A DNA stretch of 64,000 bases. Source: Psychromonas marina (lineage in GTDB: Bacteria; Pseudomonadota; Gammaproteobacteria; Enterobacterales; Psychromonadaceae). Positions within the stretch are counted from its first letter, which is position 1, and the number at the start of each line of letters is the position of its first letter. The translations under genes were made by a program, and so were the position numbers. Positions 43,191-52,122 of the stretch are shown piece after piece. The notes beneath the pieces were generated by a model. The model was not told the origin of the DNA, searched no databases, and saw only the letters and a program-made list of their open reading frames with translations. The DNA lies in contig NZ_BSPQ01000002.1 in NCBI RefSeq assembly GCF_030161115.1, positions 404,318-468,317 on the forward strand. The letters run 5' to 3'.

Positions 43191-43220
43191 AAATATGAAT
43201 TAAAGAAATTCATATTTGCA
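43191..43220. promoter_or_regulatory. Shared dyad motif, copy A
   Basis: AAATATGAATT / AATTCATATTT perfect arms around AAAGA are followed by GCAC. Copies B and C near 45.7-45.9 kb share most positions. It lies upstream of the minus-strand DedA gene, in the 380-bp interval after the LysR gene. Confidence 0.65.
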
Positions 43221-43364
43221 CTTAAGAGCTTAAAGGTAACCGCTAAACCTAGTGACACATTTTAAGCGCAATAAGATATTAGGCTTTAAGATGAATGAAT
43301 TAGAGTTAATTACATTTAAAACAAGTAGTTGTATTTTTTAAGGTTGGGTTGTTACAGAATAAGA

Positions 43365-44297
43365 TTAAACTGGCTCATCTAATTGTTGAAAATAACGCTG
43401 AATGGTTTTATCTAGCAGTTGACTCAATGGTTCATTGCGTTGAGTTTGTAAATATCCTCCAAGGATTTTAATTGAAGTTAATGATACTGGTGATGGAGGT
43501 AAAGGATATGATGCTAACTCATCGTCCATTTCTGCAATGTAAGTGCTACCAAGTATAATCATTGAAGATTGCTTTAAGGTATCGAAGAGTAATGGAACGC
43601 TATGTGTCACTAACCTTATATTTGCCTTGTAACCATGGTATTCATATAGAACCTCAATAGGGGTATGTTTACTAATAATACCATCAATGACGATACGACC
43701 GAGTGGCAGGTGATGAATATCATTCCACTCATAAGGCTTGCTAAGTATTGGGTGTGATTTTTTAGCGACAATTGATAATGGGATGTTTTTGAGCGTATAA
43801 CTGTATATATCTTGTGGCAGAGAATAGTTGTCTAGTTGGATAAAATAGTCGCACTCTCCATCTAACATTTTGGTGAGAGATTGCTGTTGCCAGTTTAAAA
43901 TTTTGAATTTTGCGTTAGGTAGCACCTTACCTAGCAATGTAATAATATCTCTACCATGTACTTCCAAAAGAAATACGTTCATGAAAATACATATCTCTCT
44001 ATCAAAACTCAGAGGATCAAAGCCTTGGTATTTATCAACCGCTTGTAAAACAGGTGCTAACATCATCTTAGTCGCATCAGCTAACCCCACGGCTAGCTTA
44101 GAGGGTTCAATGCCATATGCAGTGCGGATAAATAATTGTTCACCGAATGTTTTTCTTAGTTTAGCTAAGCCTCGACTAACACTTGTTTGTGAAATGCCTA
44201 ATTGCTCCGCCGCAGCGTGAGTATTACGTGTTTCAACGACGACGCGCAATAATTTAAGTAAATTTAAATCAAGATCATCGAGTTTATTTCTCATCAT
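43365..44297 (-). CDS. LysR-family transcriptional regulator
   Basis: The 310-residue protein has an N-terminal HTH (LDDLDLNLLKLLRVVVETRN, HAAAEQLGISQTSVSRGLAKLRKTFGEQLFIR) and an effector domain resembling the NodD/LeuO-like (PBP2) group. Two Met codons open the frame; either may be the start. It lies between the DedA and chaA genes, and three copies of a common dyad surround this neighbourhood. It is a candidate regulator of that set, though the motif does not show a classical T-N11-A. Confidence 0.9.
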   Translation of the reverse strand: MMRNKLDDLDLNLLKLLRVVVETRNTHAAAEQLGISQTSVSRGLAKLRKTFGEQLFIRTAYGIEPSKLAVGLADATKMMLAPVLQAVDKYQGFDPLSFDREICIFMNVFLLEVHGRDIITLLGKVLPNAKFKILNWQQQSLTKMLDGECDYFIQLDNYSLPQDIYSYTLKNIPLSIVAKKSHPILSKPYEWNDIHHLPLGRIVIDGIISKHTPIEVLYEYHGYKANIRLVTHSVPLLFDTLKQSSMIILGSTYIAEMDDELASYPLPPSPVSLTSIKILGGYLQTQRNEPLSQLLDKTIQRYFQQLDEPV

Positions 44298-44538
44298 GGC
44301 ATTCCTGTATAGTGCTTGTTATTGCTCATTACTAACTAATATTCAGAAGTATATATTAGCGCATGCACTAGCGGCTTTATTGTTGCGGTAAATGGAGGAA
44401 TATTAAAAATAACCTTTAGTAATGAATGAGACATTTTTAGCATCTCATCAGCATAAAGTGAGCAGAGGTTGTCATGGGAAGGCACTACATTAAAAAGCCT
44501 AGTGAGAGGAGAATAGATTCACTAGGCATTGGGCTAAA

Positions 44539-45636
44539 TTAGGTTACATCGAACATTAAGAACAGGTATACCGCAAAAAGTAACAAGTGTGTCACACCAT
44601 ATAAAGAGTGGGTCCGTCCACTACTAAAAGTCACTTTTGCGACCATTAAACTGGTGACAAGCAATACCATTTCTGAAGGTGACAGGCCGAGTATGACTTC
44701 CTGACCGGTGAAATAACTAATGGTTAATACCGCTGGCACTGTTAATGCAATAGTCGCGAGTACCGAACCAAAATAGAGGTTCATGGTGCGTTGTAAGTGG
44801 TTATGTAATGTCGCTTTAATACCTCCTACCGCCTCAGGAGCCAGCACTAAACATGCGACTAAGAAACCACTAAGTGCAATCGGCGCACCCATTTCAGAAA
44901 CGCTATAATTAATGGGTAGCGCCAATATTTTTGCTAACACAATGACCACGGTTAAATACGCTAGCAACATAATGGTATGGTATAAGTTGCTGCGTGTTTC
45001 GCCAATATGGTGCTCTTCATCAAGTGCATTTTCATCAATAAAAAAGTTGCTGTGACTTTTAGTTTGAGTTATCAAAAATACCCCATATAACACCACCGAC
45101 ATGATGATTAACATCCATGACATACTCGGTGATAAGCCTCCTACGCTGCCACTTACGGTGAAGTTAGGTAAGACTAAACAGATGATGGCAAGCGGAATGA
45201 TCGCGACAATATAGGACTTAACACCATTAAGGTTAAAGGACTGGGTGTGAAATCGCTTGCCACCAATCAATAGGCTTAACCCCACTAATCCATTTAAAAT
45301 AAGCATGATAACGGCAAACATGGTGTCTCGTGCCATTGTTGGATTTGGCTCTCCGGTTAACATTACTGATGAGATCATGACGACTTCTAAAGAGATCACC
45401 GCTAACGTCAGTATTAATGTGCCGTAGGGATCACCGAGTTTAATGGCCAACACATCAGAGTGGTGAACGACTCTAAATATTACCCATGTAACGATCGCAA
45501 GTAATAGCAATGAGGTGGGTATATACAGTGACATTGTGGTTGTCTCATTAAGCAGTCCCTCCCCACCAAACTTGAAAAATAGAATGGTTAGGATCCCAAG
45601 TAGTAATACCTTTTCTTTTTTTAATAGGATTAACAT
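44539..45636 (-). CDS. chaA: ChaA-type cation/proton antiporter
   Basis: The 365-residue protein has about eleven membrane helices. The two Ca2+/cation antiporter repeats are seen as GDPYGTLILTLAVISLEVVMI and LVLAPEAVGGIKATLHNHLQRTMNLYFGSVLATIALTVP (the APE region and N-x-x-x-G-S-x-x-x-T). ChaA exchanges Na+, K+ or Ca2+ for H+ at alkaline pH. A polar loop (~195-213) separates the halves. The gene is divergent from the SSS symporter, with two copies of the shared dyad between. Confidence 0.9.
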   Translation of the reverse strand: MLILLKKEKVLLLGILTILFFKFGGEGLLNETTTMSLYIPTSLLLLAIVTWVIFRVVHHSDVLAIKLGDPYGTLILTLAVISLEVVMISSVMLTGEPNPTMARDTMFAVIMLILNGLVGLSLLIGGKRFHTQSFNLNGVKSYIVAIIPLAIICLVLPNFTVSGSVGGLSPSMSWMLIIMSVVLYGVFLITQTKSHSNFFIDENALDEEHHIGETRSNLYHTIMLLAYLTVVIVLAKILALPINYSVSEMGAPIALSGFLVACLVLAPEAVGGIKATLHNHLQRTMNLYFGSVLATIALTVPAVLTISYFTGQEVILGLSPSEMVLLVTSLMVAKVTFSSGRTHSLYGVTHLLLFAVYLFLMFDVT

Positions 45637-45707
45637 AGTTTACCTTTGTCGTTATCAAGTCGATTAAATATTTTTATAAGCAACATATTATCGCTTTACG
45701 AGTATAA

Positions 45708-45738
45708 AAATAGGAATCGAAGAAATTCATTTTTGCAC
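45708..45738. promoter_or_regulatory. Shared dyad motif, copy B
   Basis: AAATAGGAATC-GAAGAAATTCAT followed by TTTTGCAC matches copy A at 27 of 31 positions. It lies 72 bp upstream of the chaA start. Confidence 0.62.
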
Positions 45739-45851
45739 GCAAAGAGGGGGTAGGTTTACCGTTGAAAATGATCGACAGATCTGATCCAAAGTAACGCTAT
45801 ATTGGATATTCAATATCGAGATGGAAAATCTTTTCTATAAATAGCAGCTTC

Positions 45852-45880
45852 AAATATGAATCATCGAAATTCATGTTGCA
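45852..45880. promoter_or_regulatory. Shared dyad motif, copy C
   Basis: AAATATGAATC-ATCGAAATTCAT followed by GTTGCA is the same dyad with a one-base shorter right flank. It lies 62 bp upstream of the 48-codon frame and 212 bp upstream of the SSS gene. Confidence 0.6.
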
Positions 45881-45941
45881 TCACCGAGTTAGTTAATAAA
45901 ATAACGGCAGAATTATCTAACTAACTTACAAGGTATTAAGC

Positions 45942-46088
45942 ATGCTTATGAATTGCCCCACAGACCCATTGCCGGTTGTTTACTGTAGCGATATTTGTTT
46001 TGACTCCGGATTATATGACCCATTGTTGTCTGTGATTTCACCTGCATCACTTTTGATGCCAACCTTTACCGCTTCTCTAGAGGACTAA
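45942..46088 (+). CDS. Possible 48-residue leader or small protein before the symporter
   Basis: The ATG at 45942 (a second at 45948) has AAGG 8 bases upstream and encodes MLMNCPTDPLPVVYCSDICF... ending FTASLED. The stop is 3 bp before the SSS start codon, so translation would be coupled. The product has three cysteines, no charge-rich or hydrophobic helix typical of transporter subunits, and no recognised family. It may be a leader peptide or a chance frame. Confidence 0.4.
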   Translation: MLMNCPTDPLPVVYCSDICFDSGLYDPLLSVISPASLLMPTFTASLED

Positions 46089-46091
46089 CTA

Positions 46092-47849
46092 ATGACTATC
46101 GATATTTTTGTTGTTCTCGCCTATTTTGTTTTCTTAATTGCAATAGGTTGGATGTTTAGAAAATTTACAACTTCGACAAGCGATTATTTCCGTGGAGGCG
46201 GTAAAATGCTGTGGTGGATGGTAGGTGCTACCGCCTTTATGACTCAATTTTCTGCATGGACCTTTACCGGTGCTGCAGGGCGAGCATTCAGTGATGGGTT
46301 TGTAGTCGTTATTCTGTTTTTAGCTAATGCATTTGGTTATTTATGTAATTATCTTTATTTTGCTCCAAAGTTTCGACAACTTCGTGTTGTCACTGCTATT
46401 GATGCTATCCGCATGCGTTTTGGGAAAGTATCAGAGCAGTTTTTTACATGGGCGGGTTTGCCCGATAGCTTAATTTCTTCGGGAATTTGGCTGAATGGTC
46501 TGGCTATTTTTGTCGCGGCTGTTTTTGATATTCCGATGGAAACAACCATTGTAGTGACGGGTCTTGTGTTAATGCTGATGGCTGTAACAGGTGGTTCTTG
46601 GGCTGTTGTCGCATCTGACTTTATGCAAATGTTGGTTATCATGGCAGTGACGATTACTTGTGCCATCGCAGCTTATTATCACGGTGGTGGTATCGGTAAT
46701 ATTGTTGCTAACTTTGAAGGTGATTTCTTCATTGGTAATAACTTAAACTACATGAGTATCTTTGTGCTTTGGGTGGTTTTCATCTTTATCAAGCAATTTG
46801 GTGTCATGAATAACAGCATTAATGCTTATCGATTCTTATGTGCAAAGGACAGTGAAAATGCGCGTAAGGCTGCGGGATTAGCCTGCGTGTTAATGCTTGT
46901 TGGCCCTCTTATTTGGTTCCTTCCACCATGGTATGTCGCTGCATTTATGCCTGACTTTGCAGCAGGTTATGATGTTGGTGCTGATGCTGCTTATCTTGCA
47001 TTCGTTCAAAAATTGATGCCTGCGGGAATGGTTGGTTTATTGATGGCAGCTATGTTTGCGGCAACGATGTCTTCAATGGACTCTGGCCTTAACCGTAATG
47101 CGGGGATTTTTGTTATTAATTTCTATAGTCCGGTGCTTCGTCCTCAAGCATCAGAAAAAGAGTTAATGACAGTAAGTAAACTAACCACTGTTTTAATGAG
47201 CTTTATTGTTATTGCAGTCGGTCTATTTATCAACTCACTGCGTGATTTGAGTTTGTTTGATATTGTACTTAATGTTGGTGCATTGATTGGCTTCCCTATG
47301 TTAATACCTGTCTTACTGGGTATGTGGTTCCGTAACACGCCAGACTGGTCAGCTTGGGCAACGTTAATTGTGGGTGGCTTTGTCTCTTACATTTTTGGTT
47401 TTTCAATAAATGCGAATGACATTGAAAACTTCTTTGGTTTAGAGCAAGCGCTAACAGTACGTGAATGGGCTGACTTGAAAGTGGCATTAACATTAGCTGC
47501 GCATGTTGTATTTACGGGTGGTTTCTTCGTAGCGATAGCGGCGGCTTATAAAGGTCGAGTATGCCGCACGGCCGACCGTGAGTCTGAAGTGACTGAACTG
47601 TTTAAAAATTGGAATACGCCAGTGATTGCTGATTCTGAAGATCAACAAGATCTTGATACGAAACAGCGTAGCATGCTTGGTAACCTCATTTGTGTGGCTG
47701 GCTTTGGTATCTTAGCCATGGCACTTATTCCTAATGAGCCGATGGGGAGAATGTTATTTTTAGTCTGTGGCACAATCGTGCTAACAGTGGGAGTGTTACT
47801 TGTGAGCGCTGCTAATAAGGGCGATAAAAAAGTACTATTGCCACAATAA
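46092..47849 (+). CDS. Sodium:solute symporter (SSS/SLC5 family)
   Basis: The 585-residue protein has 13-14 membrane helices. SSS features are YFRGGGKMLWWMVGATAFMTQFSAWTFTGAAG (sodium-site helix 1), a GGSWAVVASDFMQMLVI helix and the MAAMFAATMSSMDSGLNRNAGIF signature with the Na2-site serines. The C-terminal ~60 residues add two helices. It imports a solute with Na+; relatives carry sugars, sugar acids or amino acids, and the substrate cannot be told. It is divergent from chaA, which may help remove the incoming Na+. That link is an inference. Confidence 0.92.
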   Translation: MTIDIFVVLAYFVFLIAIGWMFRKFTTSTSDYFRGGGKMLWWMVGATAFMTQFSAWTFTGAAGRAFSDGFVVVILFLANAFGYLCNYLYFAPKFRQLRVVTAIDAIRMRFGKVSEQFFTWAGLPDSLISSGIWLNGLAIFVAAVFDIPMETTIVVTGLVLMLMAVTGGSWAVVASDFMQMLVIMAVTITCAIAAYYHGGGIGNIVANFEGDFFIGNNLNYMSIFVLWVVFIFIKQFGVMNNSINAYRFLCAKDSENARKAAGLACVLMLVGPLIWFLPPWYVAAFMPDFAAGYDVGADAAYLAFVQKLMPAGMVGLLMAAMFAATMSSMDSGLNRNAGIFVINFYSPVLRPQASEKELMTVSKLTTVLMSFIVIAVGLFINSLRDLSLFDIVLNVGALIGFPMLIPVLLGMWFRNTPDWSAWATLIVGGFVSYIFGFSINANDIENFFGLEQALTVREWADLKVALTLAAHVVFTGGFFVAIAAAYKGRVCRTADRESEVTELFKNWNTPVIADSEDQQDLDTKQRSMLGNLICVAGFGILAMALIPNEPMGRMLFLVCGTIVLTVGVLLVSAANKGDKKVLLPQ

Positions 47850-47862
47850 GCATTCATTTATA

Positions 47863-48201
47863 TTAGCTTAAAATAAAATACCGTAAGGTGTGGTTACTAT
47901 TACCACACCTTACATTGCTAGCTAAATGATAAAATTTATAAACAAAAACGAGCTCAACCATTTGAACATCACCCGAAAAATAATTCCAAAATAAATCAGA
48001 CACAAACTCACCGAATTCAACAAGATTAATGCCTAACCCGACATTAGGATGTACATTGTTGTCCACCTCAAAATATCTATCACTCGAATTTTCATGTAAA
48101 TAACCAAGGCCAATACTTGCATAGGGAGAAAACTGCTCTCCCGATTATTGCGTCACAGGATAAATACTATTAAAAGTGTCATTTTGATAATCGATGCTCA
48201 T
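47863..48201 (-). pseudogene. Outer-membrane beta-barrel gene fragment with nonsense mutation
   Basis: On the minus strand MSIDYQNDTFNSIYPVTQ is stopped by TAA (48145-48147) and continues in frame FSPYASIGLGYLHENSSDRY, then NVHPNVGLGINLVEFGE. The alternating pattern and GLGY/GLGI turns are typical of barrel strands of OmpA-like porins. The usual terminal aromatic strand is not evident. It begins just beyond the MITE at 48231, which may have cut it off from its 5' part. Confidence 0.5.
47883..47913. terminator. Strong hairpin after the symporter gene
   Basis: GTAAGGTGTGG / CCACACCTTAC forms a perfect 11-bp stem 34 bp after the stop. A T-rich tract follows on the minus-strand side (GGTATTTTATTTT). 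It lies within the tail of the barrel remnant and may end transcription both ways. Confidence 0.65.
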
Positions 48202-48230
48202 GTCGGTGCATTACGTATAATTAGTATTTA

Positions 48231-48523
48231 TACCAAAGGAATTAATAAAGTGCTCATTCTTGCTGGTTAAAATTATCCCTAACTGCGTTGTGAGTTTTAT
48301 TCCGAACATCCTGTTATCCACCACTGTGTGGCCAGCTAAAGCTGTTTAAAATCGTTCCATACGATTTTATGAAGTGAGAACAACTATTAAAGAATTAAAG
48401 TCTTTAATTTAATTCTCCGATAGAGGATTAACGGAGTTAATCTCTCGAAAGGCTGCAACTCACGCCTTATTAGTAATAATTTTTCCTACGCAAACTCTGA
48501 TCACCTATTAAATTCCATTGGTA
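48231..48523. mobile_element. MITE, 293 bp, long copy
   Basis: The terminal repeats (TACCAAAGGAATTAATAAAG at the left; TGATCACCTATTAAATTCCA then TTGGTA at the right) and inner blocks AACTGCGTTGTGAGTTTT, GAAGTGAGAACAACTAT and GCAACTCACGCCTTATTAG match the copy at 28931. Two extra internal stretches (~65 and ~65 bp) are present, one with hairpin AATCGTTCCATACGATT. It is non-coding. Confidence 0.85.
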
Positions 48524-48651
48524 TTACGAAGACGCAAACACATTTACAGGCAATGGGTATAGGCGAGAAGGGGCTAACATTACCTACTGCAGTGAAATAT
48601 TTTCAATAATATTTAATTTAACCGACTAATTTGATTAACAGTTAATTGTTA

Positions 48652-49542
48652 TTATTTTAATAGCAAGTTACTGTCATCACTAAAACGTCTTGTTTGTTGG
48701 GTGACCGGATCAATAAATTCAATTTTCTTTGCGAGTAGCTGTAATGGGGTCGTATAGTTATCTGCGCTAAGGGGTTGTAAATGAGGATAGTATTTATCAT
48801 TCAAAATTGGCCAACCAAGTGCTTGCATATGAAGGCGTAATTGATGCGTTTTCCCTGTAATCGGGGTTAATTCAAATAACGATTGCTCCGCTGATTGTTT
48901 CACACATCGAATGCTTGAGTGGCTATTGGCCTCTCCGTCGGTGATGCACATGCGAAATTTCGGATTAGATTGTATGAGGCGATTTTTTACTTCCCAGGTT
49001 TTGCCTACTAGGCTTTCTTGGCTATTAGTTCGCGCTATTGCTTGGTAGGTTTTGTCTATTTTCCGCGTCTCAAATAAGTCATGGTAGCGATGGCGGGTGG
49101 TCGGGTTAACGGAAAAAATCACCAAACCGGCCGTTACTCTATCTAAACGGTGCACAGCTTGTAAGGTATTAATTGCAGTGCTTTGTCGTAAACGGTTTTG
49201 TAAACATTCATTGACATATTTTCCCCCGGGTACCACAGGCAAAAAATGTGGTTTATAAGCCACTAATAGATGTTCATCCTGAAATAAAATACGCTCTTTA
49301 AAAGGAATCAGGGGTTCGCTTTCGACTTCTCGGTAATAGTAGATGCGTTGTTGGGGTTTAAAAGGGGATTGTCTTGTAATGAGTGAACCATCATGGCAGT
49401 GAACTTTTCCTGCCGCGATACGTTTCTGCCAAACCTGAGCATCAATATAGGGAAATTTAATGATCAAATACTCCAACACTGTTGATACGCCTGGGTTTTT
49501 CTGCGGTAAGCTCAGCTTTGAAGGTTGATCTGCAATTATCAT
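48652..49542 (-). CDS. RluA-family pseudouridine synthase
   Basis: The protein has 296 residues from the ATG at 49542; a TTG at 49554 is an alternative, and no clear ribosome site helps to choose. The S4-like N-terminal region (KFPYIDAQVWQKRIAAGKV) is followed by the catalytic motif AVHRLDRVTAGLVIF with the nucleophilic Asp, and PITGKTHQLRLHMQALGWPI. It modifies uridine in rRNA or tRNA, target unknown. The 376 bp between it and the divergent response regulator contain nothing I can call. Confidence 0.9.
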   Translation of the reverse strand: MIIADQPSKLSLPQKNPGVSTVLEYLIIKFPYIDAQVWQKRIAAGKVHCHDGSLITRQSPFKPQQRIYYYREVESEPLIPFKERILFQDEHLLVAYKPHFLPVVPGGKYVNECLQNRLRQSTAINTLQAVHRLDRVTAGLVIFSVNPTTRHRYHDLFETRKIDKTYQAIARTNSQESLVGKTWEVKNRLIQSNPKFRMCITDGEANSHSSIRCVKQSAEQSLFELTPITGKTHQLRLHMQALGWPILNDKYYPHLQPLSADNYTTPLQLLAKKIEFIDPVTQQTRRFSDDSNLLLK

Positions 49543-49918
49543 GTTGTCGGCCAAAATTAGAGATTATAACATGGATTAAGTATCCGCTTAGATTAACCCA
49601 ACAGGGGGAAATGGATCTGCGTTTACAACTAAAGCGCGGCATGATAAATATGACAAAGCTGTCATTCTTCTCATATTCATTGCAAGTAAGTTACCTCCGG
49701 TGAGATACTTTAAAGTGTTATCTAAATAAACCGATGCTGCGTGGCGATGTTCGCTTATTTCGGTGTTAACGCATCCTACAATAGCTATTTAGTGTTGGTC
49801 GTTTTCCTTGAACGACACAAATTAATCGCAGGCTATCATGTAAAGTATTAACGGATTGATATTTAATAATAATGCAGCTCCATTATCTACAATAGAGAGC
49901 ATCTAAGGAGTAAGCCCA

Positions 49919-50602
49919 ATGAATATATTGCTTGTTGAAGATGAACAAAAAATTGCGGATTTTATCTGTGAAGGTTTACGTGAAAAAAAATTCATGGTGG
50001 CTCATTGTGCTGATGGTGAGCAGGGCTATAAGGTTGCAAGTAACCATAAATTCGATGCTATTATTCTTGATATTGGTCTCCCCGGTCGTGATGGATTAGA
50101 TATTCTTCGTTCGCTTCGTGAAACGGGCTCTGATACTCCTATCATTCTGCTTACTGCACGAAATGAACTTGGGGATCGTGTTCAGGGGTTAGAGATGGGC
50201 GCTGATGATTATTTAGCAAAGCCGTTTTATGTAGAAGAGTTGAGCGCTCGCCTTAATGCGTTATTGAGACGTCATGAAGGCCCTGCAAAACATATCGTTG
50301 AAGTTGGCTCACTGCAGCTTGACTGTATCACTCGCAGTATCAATTGTGACGGGCAATCGGTTGAGTTGACCAGTCGAGAGTTTAGTTTGCTCGCGTATAT
50401 GATGCGTTCTCCCAATAAAATATTAACACGAGGTCAACTGTTAGAGCATGTGTGGGGCTACGATTTTGATCCCTGTACTAATGTTGTCGATGTCTGTATT
50501 AAGCGGATTCGCGGTAAGATCACTTCATTAGAAAGTGCGGGCAGAATGATTGGTGCTATTGAGTCGGTTCGAGGTACGGGCTATCGCCTGAGCCCGCGAT
50601 GA
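49919..50602 (+). CDS. OmpR/PhoB-family response regulator
   Basis: The 227-residue protein has a receiver domain with acidic pocket ED (7-8), phosphoacceptor D51 (ILDIGLP), T/A switch (LLTARNE) and K101-type KPF. The winged-helix output domain (ELTSREFSLLAYMM ... VDVCIKRIRGKI ... VRGTGYRL) follows. It is closest in form to CusR/CopR/PmrA-type regulators. AAGGAGTAAGCCC precedes the ATG. The sensor kinase follows after 9 bp, and PEBP-macAB genes lie downstream as the likely regulated targets. Confidence 0.95.
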   Translation: MNILLVEDEQKIADFICEGLREKKFMVAHCADGEQGYKVASNHKFDAIILDIGLPGRDGLDILRSLRETGSDTPIILLTARNELGDRVQGLEMGADDYLAKPFYVEELSARLNALLRRHEGPAKHIVEVGSLQLDCITRSINCDGQSVELTSREFSLLAYMMRSPNKILTRGQLLEHVWGYDFDPCTNVVDVCIKRIRGKITSLESAGRMIGAIESVRGTGYRLSPR

Positions 50603-50611
50603 GGTTATAGA

Positions 50612-52039
50612 ATGTATTTTCGTACACGTATTTTTTCTATCTCAATTTTAACGGTGAGCGCGGTGCTAGCGGTTGTTATTTCGCTTAGTTGGTCACGTAT
50701 TATGAAGGTCGAGCTTGAGCACCTTGATTCACGTCTGTGTATGGAAGTAAAACGTATCACGCGTATGCCTAGCAACCTTCTATCTATAACTCCGGTGCCC
50801 GATTCAGCGCATAAGGATCAATCTGGGAGCCGTCTTATTGATGATTTAGTGAATAAGTTACGCATTAACTCCGCTAGCGATTTACTGATTCTTGTTGAAT
50901 CCAGTGAACACGGGGTACTAACTGAATCACAGGGGGAAGACGTACAACAAATTATCAGCACATTAAATTGGCAATCTGCTGACCCATTAGAAGTGATAGC
51001 GGGAAAACAAACCTCTTCCCGTTGTCAGTTAGTTTTCTTTACGCATCAGAAAAATCGATGGCGGGGCAGTTTTTTTCAAGGGCAACAAGCACAAAGTTTT
51101 CTTGCTGTCGATGTGTCGGCCACAACCAGTGATTTAGAAAGTACCTTACAATCGGCGATGATCGTTGTTATCCCTTTTTCTCTACTGCTCAGTATTCTTG
51201 GTGCATGGTTCATCACCACTAATACCACTCGACCTATAAAACGGCTACACCAATCCATGCAGTTGGTCACACAAAAAAACTTCAACCATCGCTTGCCCGC
51301 GCATAAAGAAGATCAAGAGTTCACCGTTCTCATCAATGCATACAATACGATGCTGGATCGCCTTGAAGATAGTTTTCAGCAAGCCTCTCGCTTTACTGCT
51401 GATGCTGCACATGAGCTAAAAACTCCGCTGACTATTTTAAGAGGAAAGATCGAGCAAGCGGTTATCTCTGAAAATTCATCACAATTAGACTTGAATGCCA
51501 TTCTTGATGAAGTTGGCCACCTTTCTGCGATCACTCGTAAGTTACTACTGCTTTCTCAAGCAGACTCGTGTTCGATGGCGTTGCATCTTGAAGCGATCAA
51601 TATGGCCGAATTGCTAGATGAATTGACCGGTGATATGGAACTATTGTCCGATGGGCTCGTTCTGCATTGTGAGATAGAACAGCCCTTATATTTTAAAGGC
51701 GATATCGTCTTATTGAGGCAGTTGTTAAATAATCTACTGGTTAATGTGATACGTTATAGCCTTCAAGAAAAAGGTGTCACCATTGAAGCTAAACGAAGCG
51801 ACGACGTTATTGAAGTGCTTATTAGTAACTTTTGTGTCGCGATGAAAAGTGAGGTGCGGGAGCAATTATTCGATCGCTTTTATCGTGGGGAGCCTGAACA
51901 AATGCAAGGTATTTCCGGTAGTGGGCTTGGTTTAAGTTTAGCGCGCGAAATTGCCCGCGCACACGGTGGCGATCTTACCCTTCAGGCAAGCAAGGAAGAT
52001 GTTGTTGTTATGCGATTATCGCTACCCACAGTTAAATGA
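50612..52039 (+). CDS. Membrane sensor histidine kinase
   Basis: This is a 475-residue kinase. TM1 (~7-25), a periplasmic sensor (~30-175), TM2 (~180-202), HAMP (~203-256) and HisKA with H267 in FTADAAHELKTPL are followed by an ATPase domain with N-box LLNNLLVNVIRYS and G2-like GSGLGLSLAREIA. The G1 region is unusual: ISNFCVAMKSE stands where most kinases have DNGxGI. CusS-like kinases also vary here. Signal unknown; envelope stress, peptides or metals are possible given the macAB neighbours. Confidence 0.92.
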   Translation: MYFRTRIFSISILTVSAVLAVVISLSWSRIMKVELEHLDSRLCMEVKRITRMPSNLLSITPVPDSAHKDQSGSRLIDDLVNKLRINSASDLLILVESSEHGVLTESQGEDVQQIISTLNWQSADPLEVIAGKQTSSRCQLVFFTHQKNRWRGSFFQGQQAQSFLAVDVSATTSDLESTLQSAMIVVIPFSLLLSILGAWFITTNTTRPIKRLHQSMQLVTQKNFNHRLPAHKEDQEFTVLINAYNTMLDRLEDSFQQASRFTADAAHELKTPLTILRGKIEQAVISENSSQLDLNAILDEVGHLSAITRKLLLLSQADSCSMALHLEAINMAELLDELTGDMELLSDGLVLHCEIEQPLYFKGDIVLLRQLLNNLLVNVIRYSLQEKGVTIEAKRSDDVIEVLISNFCVAMKSEVREQLFDRFYRGEPEQMQGISGSGLGLSLAREIARAHGGDLTLQASKEDVVVMRLSLPTVK

Positions 52040-52122
52040 CAACATTGTCATCCATCTCTACAGGCTAATTGATAAGATTAAAGCAACTAAAAAGTTACTT
52101 TAATTCCTAAAGAGATTGGTCC

